A stretch of 41,205 nucleotides of DNA from Pirellulales bacterium (GTDB lineage Bacteria; Planctomycetota; Planctomycetia; Pirellulales; S012-138), in NCBI GenBank assembly GCA_028066245.1, contig JALCBR010000038.1:1-41205 (forward strand), read 5' to 3'. A program made the translations under genes and the position numbers. Positions within the stretch are counted from its first letter, which is position 1; each line of letters starts with the position of its first letter. The notes below the pieces were generated by a model, which was not told the origin of the DNA, did no database searches, and worked only from the letters and a program-made list of their open reading frames with translations. This document shows positions 8,113 to 15,478 of the stretch, piece by piece.

Positions 8113-8512
8113 CCCATTAGCGCATAGCGAAAAATACAAAAATATCGCCAGCCTCCCTGAATGCAGCTTGCCCTAAAGGATTTCAAGAAAATCATTGCAC
8201 TTTTGTGCGGCGATTTGCGTGCCATCAGGAAACGCACCCCCCACACTGGTCTCGACTGGAATCGCCCGATGGCGTTTTCCCACCGGCTGTCAACATGGCC
8301 AAGCAGGCATTTTGTCTGGAATCGAGATGCGTTCTGCCGACATCTCTACTATGTTATGGTCTGCACGATGCTATTATTTGCGAGTGATGCACTTGATTGC
8401 ATGTTGTGCAATTTGATACGGGCTTTGGCGAAGGCAGAGCGTCGCCTCAATCGCGATGTTCAACCGTGTCTGGCAAGAACGAACGCGCCTCAAGGCGGAA
8501 AGGAGATTGTGT
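8113..8512. other. Leader/promoter region of first selenoprotein gene
   Basis: A 400-bp non-coding stretch. An inverted repeat attgca-tgttg-tgcaat at 8396-8412 could be an operator. A small hairpin cgcc-tcaa-ggcg lies at 8488-8498, directly before the Shine-Dalgarno AAGGAG at 8500-8505. The second selenoprotein gene has the same arrangement (gcc-gtaa-ggc before AAGGAG). A 156-codon plus-strand frame runs through here into the selenoprotein gene in another frame and was rejected. Confidence 0.4.
8500..8505 (+). promoter_or_regulatory. Ribosome binding site fixing the start of selenoprotein 1
   Basis: AAGGAG lies 7 nt before the ATG at 8513. The same AAGGCGGAAAGGAGATTGTG leader precedes the paralogue at 10139. 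It selects ATG 8513, which opens a signal peptide, over the upstream in-frame start at 8456. Confidence 0.8.
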
Positions 8513-9586
8513 ATGATTCGAGCCGTCCTAATGACGATGGCGGTGTGCCTGATTGCGCTCCCCAGTGCCGCACTGGCACAGGATGCGCAAGGGTCGGACG
8601 CTGCCAAAGAACTGCAAAGCCTTCAGGCTGAGCAAAGCCAGGCGGTGCAAGAGCACCGAGCGAAGGTTCGCGCAGCGGAAACACGTGAAGAGCGGGCTAA
8701 GCTTACCGCAGAGAATCCTGCGGAAAAATTCGCGCCGCGATTCCTTGAATTGGCCGAGAAGTATCCCGGCACGGAGGAATCATTAACGGCGCTGCAGGTT
8801 GCCATGCGAGCTCGCGACAGCGAGGTCCAAAACAAGGCCTTGGCCATCATTCTTCGTGACCACAAAGAGTCGAAAGCATTGGGAACAATGGTTTCCGGTT
8901 GGGCGCGCGATGCTTCCAAGGCAGATGCACTGCGTCAGATCATCGATGCGAGCCCGCATCGTGAAGTGAAAGGCCTGGCGACGTATTCTCTGGCCACCCT
9001 CAGCTTGCGGTCAGCCCGCAATGACGAAGCCAAGCGAGAAGCCGCCATCAAGCTTCTGCAACAAGCAGTGGAAGTCTACGGTGATGTTGAGATTCGCAAC
9101 CGGACGATTAAGCAAGTCGCCGGTGGTCAATTGACGGAAATCACCAAGTTGCAGATCGGCATGGAGGCTCCGGATATCGAAGGCACAGACGTCGATGACG
9201 TCGCGTTTAAGCTCTCCGATTACCGCGGCAAAGTTGTTGTGCTTGACTTCTGGGGAGACTGGTGACCCCCTTGCCGGGCAATGTACCCACACGAGCGGTC
9301 GCTCGTAGCACGGCTTGCGGATAAACCTTTCGCCTTGATCGGCGTAAACAGTGACCCCAAGGAAAGAGTCAAGTCAGCCATGGAACGTGAGAATATCACG
9401 TGGCGCTCTTTCTGGGACGGTGGCGATACCGGTGGACCGATCGCCAATTCCTGGAACGTGACAGGTTGGCCAACCATCTACGTCCTGGACCACAAGGGCG
9501 TGATTCGCTTCAAAGGCGTTCGCGGTGAAGCGATGGATAAGGCTGTTGACCAACTGCTTGCGGAAATCGAAGGGGACGAGCGCTAG
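8513..9586 (+). CDS. Periplasmic thioredoxin-like (TlpA/ResA-type) selenoprotein, UPPC active site
   Basis: Read through the in-frame TGA at 9263-9265, this encodes 357 aa with selenocysteine at position 251. Residues 1-23 (MIRAVLMTMAVCLIALPSAALAQ) are a signal peptide. Residues ~24-215 are a helical N-terminal region. Residues ~222-357 are an AhpC/TSA-thioredoxin domain: IGMEAPDIEGTDVDD, then GKVVVLDFWGDW-U-PPC-RAMYPHE, then NVTGWPTIYVLD with the cis-Pro loop, then GVIRFKGVRG. In relatives the TGA position is the first Cys of CxxC, so U251-P-P-C254 is the redox pair. Likely role: thiol-disulfide or peroxide chemistry in the periplasm. A SECIS-like hairpin follows at 9291-9306. The AAGGAG RBS fixes the start. 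A tandem paralogue lies at 10139. Conventional ORF calling would stop at 9265. Confidence 0.9.
9291..9306 (+). promoter_or_regulatory. Candidate bacterial SECIS element of selenoprotein 1
   Basis: ACGAGC-GGTC-GCTCGT forms a perfect 6-bp stem with a GGUC loop. The loop begins 31 nt after the TGA. Bacterial SECIS elements lie just 3' of the UGA in the coding sequence, with an apical loop about 16-37 nt away and a G among its first two loop bases; this fits. SelB would bind it to deliver Sec-tRNA. The element is predicted by eye, with no folding energy computed. Confidence 0.65.
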
Positions 9587-9685
9587 TCGCGCATCTGTCC
9601 TATGTCACTGTGTACGAACTGATTGAGACTTGTCAGCCATGATGCCTTCCCCTTGAAGGCGCGCCTTCGCCAGGCTCATCAAACA

Positions 9686-9727
9686 CAACGCCGCAGATCA
9701 CCAGATCTGCGGCGTTGATTTTATTTG
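9686..9727 (+). terminator. Rho-independent terminator after selenoprotein 1
   Basis: A perfect 13-bp stem (caacgccgcagat / atctgcggcgttg at 9686-9698 and 9705-9717) with a 6-nt loop is followed by the T-rich run attttattt. It lies 100 bp after the stop codon. It suggests that each selenoprotein gene is its own transcription unit. Confidence 0.8.
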
Positions 9728-10125
9728 GCAAGCAATGCAACTGGGGGAAGGTGCCCGTTGGCAAGAGTTCAGTCAGCGTAACCTCACAGATCCCCCGTCG
9801 AAAGACGCACGCAAACGTCACCTCGCCAATGTCATGCCTGGGCTTTCCTTAATTCCTGGTTTGACGAGAAGCTGTTGCGAAACCTCACATCGGTCAACGC
9901 CATCGTAATCTAGGCAAACGCGACCAGCACTGTTCCTGGCAGGGTTTTGAATCGGCCTCGGGCAAACGACACGCATTTTGTCTGATTTCCTCAGGCGATC
10001 CTGGATTGTTCGATATGCTTACCTTCCGGACAATGCGCATGATGACCGGACCTGGCGAAAGCATGAACGTCTCGATCGATCGTGACGTCACTTGGTGCCT
10101 GACGAAGAACATGCCGTAAGGCGGA

Positions 10126-10131
10126 AAGGAG
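10126..10131 (+). promoter_or_regulatory. Ribosome binding site of selenoprotein 2
   Basis: AAGGAG lies 7 nt before ATG 10139, in the same sequence context as at 8500-8505. The leader duplication supports both starts. Confidence 0.8.
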
Positions 10132-10138
10132 ATTGTGA

Positions 10139-11218
10139 ATGATTCGAGCCGTCTTATCGACGATGGCGCTGGTGGTGATTGGGCTGCCCGGCGCCGCGGT
10201 TGCGCAGGATGTCCAACGTTCTGACGCTGCCAAGGACCTCCAACGCCTGCGGGACGAATGCAACGAGGCGATGCGGGAATTCATGAATCAGTATCAAGCT
10301 GCGGAAAACGATGAACAACGAAGCACTTTGCTTCAAGAGAGCTATCCTGTACCTAAGTTTGGTGCGCGCTTCTTGGAGTTCGCAAAAAAGCATCCACGGA
10401 CTGCTGAGGCGCTCACCGCATTGCATCGTGCAATGCAGAGCGCTCTCGACGAGGAATCCCAAGATGAGATCATCAAGATCATCGTCAGAGACTACTTAAA
10501 ATCAGAAGCGTTGGGCGAAATCGTGCCAGCCTGGACGTATGACCCATCCAAGGCTGACTTGCTCCACAAAATCATTGAGGTCACCCCTTACCATAGCGTC
10601 AAAGGCATAGCAACTTACACGTTGGCAAAGTCCGCAATGCGGATTGCCGACTCTGACAAAGATGCCCAGGCGGAAGCTGTCGCACAATTTGAAGAGATCG
10701 CTTTGAAATACGGCGATGTCAGTTTCCGCAATCGTACGCTGAAAGAAGTTGCGGAAGCTGATGTCTTTGAAGCGACCAGGCTGCAAATCGGCATGGAGGC
10801 TCCCGATATCGAAGGCACAGATGTCGATGACATTGCTTTCAAGCTCTTCGATTATCGCGGCAAAGTTGTTGTGCTTGACTTCTGGGGGGACTGGTGAGGC
10901 CCTTGCCGGGCAATGTACCCACACGAGCGGTCGCTTGTAGCACGGCTTGCGGATAAACCTTTCGCCTTGATCGGCGTAAACAGTGACCCCAAAGATAGAG
11001 TCAAGTCAGCCATGGACCGTGAGAACATCACGTGGCGTTCTTTCTGGGATGGCGGTTCTACCAATGGACCAATCGCCGCGGCTTGGAATGTTTCCGGTTG
11101 GCCAACCATCTATGTCCTGGATCACAAAGGCGTGATTCGCTTCAAGGGTGTTCGCGGTGAAGCCATGGATAAGGCTGTTGACCAATTGCTTGCGGAGATC
11201 GAAGGGGGCGAGCGCTAG
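10139..11218 (+). CDS. Periplasmic thioredoxin-like (TlpA/ResA-type) selenoprotein, UGPC active site
   Basis: Read through the in-frame TGA at 10895-10897, this encodes 359 aa with selenocysteine at 253. It is a paralogue of the gene at 8513: signal peptide MIRAVLSTMALVVIGLPGAAVAQ, a diverged helical region (~25-220), and a nearly identical thioredoxin-like domain. The active site reads GKVVVLDFWGDW-U-GPC-RAMYPHE, so U253-G-P-C256 restores the usual WCGPC motif with Sec in place of Cys. The cis-Pro loop is GWPTIYVLD. The C-terminal domain matches its neighbour almost throughout; the largest differences are around FWDGG(S/D)TxGPIA. A SECIS-like hairpin lies at 10923-10938. A second independent gene with the TGA at the same codon makes sequencing error very unlikely. 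The likely partner is a periplasmic thiol substrate; SelA/B/C/D are not in this window. Confidence 0.9.
10923..10938 (+). promoter_or_regulatory. Candidate bacterial SECIS element of selenoprotein 2
   Basis: ACGAGC-GGTC-GCTTGT forms the same 6-bp stem as in the first gene, with one G-U wobble replacing a G-C pair and the same GGUC loop. The loop again begins 31 nt after the TGA. The only base change in the hairpin preserves pairing and is a synonymous Leu codon change. Confidence 0.65.
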
Positions 11219-11261
11219 TCGCGCATCTCCCATGTTACTGTGTGCGAACTAATTGAGACTT

Positions 11262-11309
11262 GCCAACAACAACGCCGCGGATCAAATGGTCTGCGGCGTT
11301 GTTGTTGGC
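11262..11309 (+). terminator. Terminator-like hairpin after selenoprotein 2
   Basis: Two 20-nt arms (11262-11281 and 11290-11309) pair along their full length with a single G-U wobble, around the 8-nt loop tcaaatgg. The core aacgccgc/gcggcgtt is shared with the terminator at 9686. No T-tract follows on the plus strand, so it may protect the RNA 3' end or terminate weakly. Confidence 0.6.
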
Positions 11310-11394
11310 ACTGACCGGATTGCGCGCAACTGCAACATGTGGCAAAACGATGAATTCCTTGTAGGTCATCTCGGATGCGAGATAATGAGAATTG

Positions 11395-12462
11395 ATGGAT
11401 GATTCACGCCAGGCAATCAGCGATGCGCACAAAACGAACCCAACTCAATTTGGGATTGGACACTTGATGGGTGTCATCTGGCTGATTGGGTGCTGGCTGG
11501 GTGGATTCCTCAATGGCATGGTCTTCTTCTCTGCGGCTGCTCTCCCTTTGGGGTTGATTGGTTATGGAGTCTTGGCCAGACGGGTCCCATGGCGGAACAG
11601 GCAACGTGCATGGCGCACCGCTACGTGCTTCATACTCTGCGCGCTGTTGTTGCCGCCGATCTTTCGCGTCGGCACGCCCGGTGATTTCATCTCTTGGATG
11701 ATCATCTGGACGCTGGCAATCTACAGCTTTGCTCCACAGCCCGGACTTCACTTGTTCGCTGCGGTTGTAGGCATGCAAGCTTTTGTAACGGCCAGCTGTG
11801 CTGATCCGGTTCTTGTCAGCAACTTGTTTGGGATACGCAGGCAGATTGCCTTCCCGGAGTTTCGCGGAACCCGGCAGGGGCAATTGATCGGGCCAATCTT
11901 CCTGATGACCAAGACGTTGAACACACCACTTATCGAGAAATACGTTCCCAGCATCGAACAGAAACCGCTAAACCCTTTCAGCTCAATCGAAGGTGAACTG
12001 CTGCTGTATGACCCCGAGTTGAAAGACATCTTGGCTCTCTTGCCGCATGATCAAGCGCGCACCGCTGTGCTGGCAGCACTTGTCGATGACAAAAATCACT
12101 TGAGGTTCCACCAAAATATGGTCATGTATGCGATTCAAGCTTTGGGTTATCCTGCTGGTGAGACTGCGGAGTCATGGTGGCAGTCACATGCTGAGATCTT
12201 TGCCGTTGAACATGATCCCGACCGCGCCGCGGAACGAGCTTGGGGCTGGGGATTTCACCTGGAGATGTGCCACGTGAGGGCTGTGTCATTCCATTTGAGA
12301 TTCCGACGCAGCTACCGTGCCGCGTCCCGTCAAGAAGTTACGGACATGCAGGGGACTCCGGGTTTCGCGAGCGCGTGGACACGGCTCTCAAGTGCACTTG
12401 CGCATGATCCACAGCGTGCCAAGGCGTTGAAGAACCGCAATGAACAACTTCTTCGCTGGTAG
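11395..12462 (+). CDS. Membrane protein of unknown function
   Basis: A 355-aa protein not recognised as any family. The N-terminal ~130 residues contain about four hydrophobic segments (GHLMGVIWLIGCWLGGFLNG, ALPLGLIGYGVLARR, a Thr/Cys/Leu-rich helix near 70-90, and FISWMIIWTLAIYSFAP). A longer, mostly soluble C-terminal part follows (PFSSIEGELLLYDPELKDIL, SWWQSHAEIF, DRAAERAWGWGFHLEM). No catalytic motif was seen. An ATG at 11395 directly follows an in-frame TTG at 11392; the ATG is preferred. The gene lies 85 bp after the selenoprotein 2 hairpin and is probably separate from it. Confidence 0.7.
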   Translation: MDDSRQAISDAHKTNPTQFGIGHLMGVIWLIGCWLGGFLNGMVFFSAAALPLGLIGYGVLARRVPWRNRQRAWRTATCFILCALLLPPIFRVGTPGDFISWMIIWTLAIYSFAPQPGLHLFAAVVGMQAFVTASCADPVLVSNLFGIRRQIAFPEFRGTRQGQLIGPIFLMTKTLNTPLIEKYVPSIEQKPLNPFSSIEGELLLYDPELKDILALLPHDQARTAVLAALVDDKNHLRFHQNMVMYAIQALGYPAGETAESWWQSHAEIFAVEHDPDRAAERAWGWGFHLEMCHVRAVSFHLRFRRSYRAASRQEVTDMQGTPGFASAWTRLSSALAHDPQRAKALKNRNEQLLRW

Positions 12463-12511
12463 CATCACCAGGCGTTGGCAGCACGTTTTCCGCGTCAAGT
12501 GATGTTCCGTG

Positions 12512-12517
12512 TATAAT
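12512..12517 (+). promoter_or_regulatory. Perfect -10 box (TATAAT) before the amidohydrolase gene
   Basis: TATAAT overlaps the first possible ATG (12516). If used, transcription would begin near 12524, excluding that ATG and favouring the ATG at 12555. No good -35 box was seen. Confidence 0.4.
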
Positions 12518-12554
12518 GAGGGCCAACAACCCGAGGTCCGTCTTTTCTTTTGCC

Positions 12555-13787
12555 ATGACTTCACTCGCTCGATATGTCTTTCTGCTGTTTGTCCTAATTT
12601 CTCTGGCTGTGGTTGCCCTCACCGAATCAAGCCGTGGCGCGGACGAGCAAGAGAGGCAGCCGCAGAAGCTCGATGGCCGGGAAGGACGCGATTTGCTGCT
12701 GCGCGAGTTTCGCCCCCGTCCGATGCTCCGCGTTGCCGAACATCAACTGCACCGCTCCCGGTTTCCATCGGTCGATATTCACACGCACCCCTCCGCGCGG
12801 CTGCGAGGTTCCGCAGAAGCTCTGACGGATTTCGTGTCAGCCATGGACGGCAACAACATTGCCGTGTGCGTCAGCCTAGACGGACGCCTGGGGGCGGAGT
12901 TGGCCGAGCACTTGGCGTATTTGAAGCCCTACGAAAATCGCTTTGTTGTCTTTGCCAACATTGATTGGCAGGGAACCGGCGAAGATGACAGGCCGGAGAC
13001 CTGGTCCGTCAATCAATCTGGGTTCGTTCGACAGACCGTCGAGGCACTTCGAGAAGCCCGTCGCCAAGGCGCCGTGGGGCTCAAGATTTTCAAAGGTTTT
13101 GGCCTAACGGTCAAGAATGTCGATGGCTCGCTGCTTCAGATCGACGACCGCCGGCTGGACCCCATCTGGCAAACCTGTGGTGAACTCAAATTACCGATCC
13201 TGATTCACACGGCTGATCCGGCCTCCTTCTTTGAGCCGATCGATCAATTCAACGAACGCTGGGCCGAACTGCAGAACTACCCAGAGTGGAGCTTTGCCGG
13301 TTCTGAGTTTCCCCGCCGGGATGAACTGCTGGCCGCGCGGAACCGTGTCATCAAGCGGCACCCTAACACAAAGTTTATTGGCGCCCACGTGGCCAACAGT
13401 TCAGAAGATCTGAGCGTGCTCGGCGGCTGGCTGGAGGAGTTTCCCAACCTGTATGTGGATATCGCCGCCCGGATTTCAGAACTTGGCCGGCAGCCATACA
13501 CGGCTCGGGCGTTCTTTGAGAAGTATCAGGACCGCATCCTGTTTGGGACTGATGGCCCTCGCCCGGCGCGGCTGATGTACTATTGGCGATTCCTAGAAAC
13601 GTATGACGAGTATTTTCCCTATGCCGATTTGCCTGTTCCACCCAAAGGCTTTTGGCGAATCTACGGAATCGGCCTGAGCGACGATGTCCTGCGGAAGGTC
13701 TATCACCAGAACGCCTGCCGGCTGATCCCGGAGATCAACGAGAAGTGGGAGCGAGCGACAAGCAAGGCTCGATCAATGCAGAAATAG
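12555..13787 (+). CDS. Exported amidohydrolase-family (amidohydrolase 2) metal-dependent hydrolase
   Basis: A 410-aa protein from ATG 12555; a longer version from 12516 is possible. It starts with a signal peptide (MTSLARYVFLLFVLISLAVV, ~1-28). A TIM-barrel amidohydrolase-2 domain follows. The metal ligands are all present: H76-T-H78 in DIHTHPS, H218 in ILIHTAD, H278 in FIGAHVANS, and D333 in LFGTDGP. The family includes decarboxylases and lactonases such as ACMSD-type enzymes; the substrate here is unknown. The C-terminus has the typical NACRLIPE end seen when a helix packs on the barrel. Planctomycetes carry many exported members. It is convergent with the cyclophilin gene. Confidence 0.85.
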   Translation: MTSLARYVFLLFVLISLAVVALTESSRGADEQERQPQKLDGREGRDLLLREFRPRPMLRVAEHQLHRSRFPSVDIHTHPSARLRGSAEALTDFVSAMDGNNIAVCVSLDGRLGAELAEHLAYLKPYENRFVVFANIDWQGTGEDDRPETWSVNQSGFVRQTVEALREARRQGAVGLKIFKGFGLTVKNVDGSLLQIDDRRLDPIWQTCGELKLPILIHTADPASFFEPIDQFNERWAELQNYPEWSFAGSEFPRRDELLAARNRVIKRHPNTKFIGAHVANSSEDLSVLGGWLEEFPNLYVDIAARISELGRQPYTARAFFEKYQDRILFGTDGPRPARLMYYWRFLETYDEYFPYADLPVPPKGFWRIYGIGLSDDVLRKVYHQNACRLIPEINEKWERATSKARSMQK

Positions 13788-13812
13788 TTCCCACTGAGCT
13801 GATCAAACTGGC

Positions 13813-13849
13813 AACGTCCCACCGTCGGTCGCCTCGACGGCGGGACGTT
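13813..13849. terminator. Shared hairpin between convergent genes
   Basis: Arms 13813-13826 and 13836-13849 (aacgtcccaccgtc / gacggcgggacgtt) pair with one A-C mismatch around a 9-nt loop. The hairpin lies between the stop codons of the rightward amidohydrolase and the leftward cyclophilin. It probably acts in both directions. No long T-tract is visible. Confidence 0.55.
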
Positions 13850-13862
13850 GAAGTGAAATCAG

Positions 13863-14510
13863 CTATTGCCGACTGGGGAGCTTTTCCACTTTATACTCCT
13901 TGCGGCGCTTTCGCGTGACTGTCACTTTGAGCATCTTGTCCGCTTGAGCGCCGGGACCCGTCCTGTTGAGCTTGTCGACAACATCCATCCCCTCGGTCAC
14001 TTTGCCAAAGACCGTGTGCTTGCCGTCCAGGTGTGGGGTATTCACAAAGCAAATAAAGAACTGCGATCCCCCGGTATCCTTGCCGGCGTGAGCCATACTC
14101 AACGAGCCTCGCTCGTGCTTGCGAGCTTTGTCGGTATAGCACTCGCACTTGACGGCATGGCCGGGGCCGCCTGTCCCGGTGCCAATCGGGCAGCCGCCTT
14201 GAGCCATGAAACCATCTATTACGCGGTGGAAAGTCAGGCCATTGTAGAAGCCACTCTCTGCCAAGGTGATAAAGTTGGCGACGGTGTTGGGAGCTTCGTC
14301 TTCGTAAAGTTCAATGACGACATCGCCCTTGGACGTCTTCATCTTGATGAGCGGCAGGGCTTTTTCGTCGATCTCGGCTTTGACATCCTGCCCTGTGTCT
14401 TGAGCGGCGGCTTGGAGATCATCGCTGGACTCGCACGCTCCACTGAATGCGGTCAACGCGACGAGGCACAACAGAGAAACAAACTTTGCGTGGATCAATT
14501 TCGAAAGCAT
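13863..14510 (-). CDS. Exported cyclophilin-type peptidyl-prolyl isomerase
   Basis: A 215-aa protein that catalyses cis-trans isomerisation of Xaa-Pro bonds, here in the periplasm. It has an N-terminal signal of ~26 residues ending SGAC, which could be a weak lipobox (Ser at -3 is unusual). The cyclophilin domain spans ~48-205. Family motifs are clear: [16 protein letters not shown] with the catalytic Arg, [19 protein letters not shown], and [20 protein letters not shown]. The cyclosporin-contact Trp of human CypA is His here (GKH), as in many bacterial forms. A basic C-terminus ([11 protein letters not shown]) follows. It seems to be transcribed alone. Confidence 0.9.
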   Translation of the reverse strand: MLSKLIHAKFVSLLCLVALTAFSGACESSDDLQAAAQDTGQDVKAEIDEKALPLIKMKTSKGDVVIELYEDEAPNTVANFITLAESGFYNGLTFHRVIDGFMAQGGCPIGTGTGGPGHAVKCECYTDKARKHERGSLSMAHAGKDTGGSQFFICFVNTPHLDGKHTVFGKVTEGMDVVDKLNRTGPGAQADKMLKVTVTRKRRKEYKVEKLPSRQ

Positions 14511-14702
14511 AGTTGCTCCTGAGTCTTCTTGGGAATGGCTTCACGGTATCTGTGTGAGATGGCCGCGGTCCGGTCGCAGCCTGCCGATCCTGGAATCATC
14601 CGCATTTTGCCACCGATTGGCAAGTCGGCAGCGTAGCTGGCGCTGAACGAAATCTCGCTGACACCCACATCGGATGCGGGCGGACAGCCGCCCTGGCGCC
14701 AA

Positions 14703-14734
14703 CAAAAAACGCGGTATGCCGAGGCATACCGCGT
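14703..14734 (-). terminator. Rho-independent terminator for the Tyr-rich protein gene
   Basis: On the minus strand an 11-bp perfect stem (acgcggtatgc / gcataccgcgt) with a 4-nt loop is followed by TTTTTTG. It lies 52 bp after the stop of the leftward gene at 14786. Confidence 0.85.
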
Positions 14735-14785
14735 GCGTTGCGTCCTGACTTTCGCAATCACTGCTGCTCTTGCAATGATTTGCGA

Positions 14786-15265
14786 TTATTCACCATCGTC
14801 CTTGGGGAGATCGTTCAGCGGCGGAACGTCGATCTGGGCACCTTCATCCGTCGATTCCGGAATAGCCGGCATGTCGCCCGGCGTGGGGAAAGCGTCTTCA
14901 GAGATATCGCTCAACTTTTCAGCCTGATCCTTCTCCGCTAACAACGAGTAACCCTTGGCTTCGATGTCATAACGACCCCAGTAACGCCTGCGGACGGGAT
15001 TGTAGTAGTAGACGTATCGTGGTCGGCTGGGGTAGTAGATGCAGTAGTGGTACTTGTACGTTGGGTAGCTTGCGTACGGCTTGTAGTAGTAGTTGCGGTA
15101 GTAGTATCCGCGTGTCTGGTAGTAGGTGTTGGACCAGCCGGCGTAGTACTGTCGACCGTATTGCAGGTTACCAGCCTGGGCTTCTTGCGTGGCGGACGAC
15201 GGGCCGCTGACGAACATGGCGGCGGCCGCGAGAGGCGCCAATGCAAACAATTTCCAAGACTTCAT
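14786..15265 (-). CDS. Secreted Tyr-rich protein, function unknown
   Basis: A 159-aa protein from ATG 15265, preceded by the strong RBS AAGGAG. An upstream in-frame start at 15328 would add 21 residues and hide the signal peptide, so it was not chosen. Residues 1-31 (MKSWKLFALAPLAAAAMFVSG...) are a signal peptide. Residues ~35-100 are extraordinarily Tyr-rich with YY and YYY clusters (YYRNYYYKPYASYPTYKYHY, then RYVYYYNPVRRRYWG). The C-terminal ~55 residues are acidic and Pro-rich. No domain is recognised. Such Tyr/Arg-rich secreted proteins occur in planctomycetes and could contribute to the envelope or a cross-linked layer, but this is a guess. Confidence 0.75.
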   Translation of the reverse strand: MKSWKLFALAPLAAAAMFVSGPSSATQEAQAGNLQYGRQYYAGWSNTYYQTRGYYYRNYYYKPYASYPTYKYHYCIYYPSRPRYVYYYNPVRRRYWGRYDIEAKGYSLLAEKDQAEKLSDISEDAFPTPGDMPAIPESTDEGAQIDVPPLNDLPKDDGE

Positions 15266-15478
15266 GACTTCTCCTTGTGAAACAGAACTTGGCTGTGGGT
15301 CATGCCCAGAGTCATCTTCTCGTAACAAATCCCTTGGTTGCTTTCGGGCGATTGGTGGGACAGCTCCGTCGCCCGCCTCTCCTTTCCAAACTTTGAATCC
15401 CTCCTGACAAGCCCGGCGTTGATTCTCGCTGCATTGAACTTCATGAAAAGATCGCAGCCGGGCTGAGTTGGTTGCGTC

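Larger units (their letters stand above)
9587..10138. other. Intergenic region between the two selenoprotein genes
   Basis: A 552-bp non-coding spacer. It starts with a 3' segment (tagtcgcgcatct ... gattgagacttg) that is repeated after the second gene. It contains the palindrome GAAGGCGCGCCTTC at 9655-9668, a terminator at 9686-9727, and a leader with the AAGGAG site at 10126-10131. Small patches such as gcattttgtctg near 9972 also occur before the first gene, consistent with duplication of the whole transcription unit. Confidence 0.5.

Noticed and set aside
8456-8512. Upstream in-frame start that would extend selenoprotein 1 by 19 residues
   Set aside because: It would bury the signal peptide, and the strong AAGGAG shared by both paralogues points to ATG 8513.
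8161-8631. 156-codon plus-strand ORF before and overlapping selenoprotein 1
   Set aside because: It overlaps the signal-peptide region in another frame and shows no family or composition support.
9281-9586. Separate 101-aa ORF beginning at MYPHERSLVAR
   Set aside because: It is the C-terminal half of a thioredoxin fold, lacks its own RBS, and joins in frame to the upstream half through TGA. The same holds for 10913-11218.
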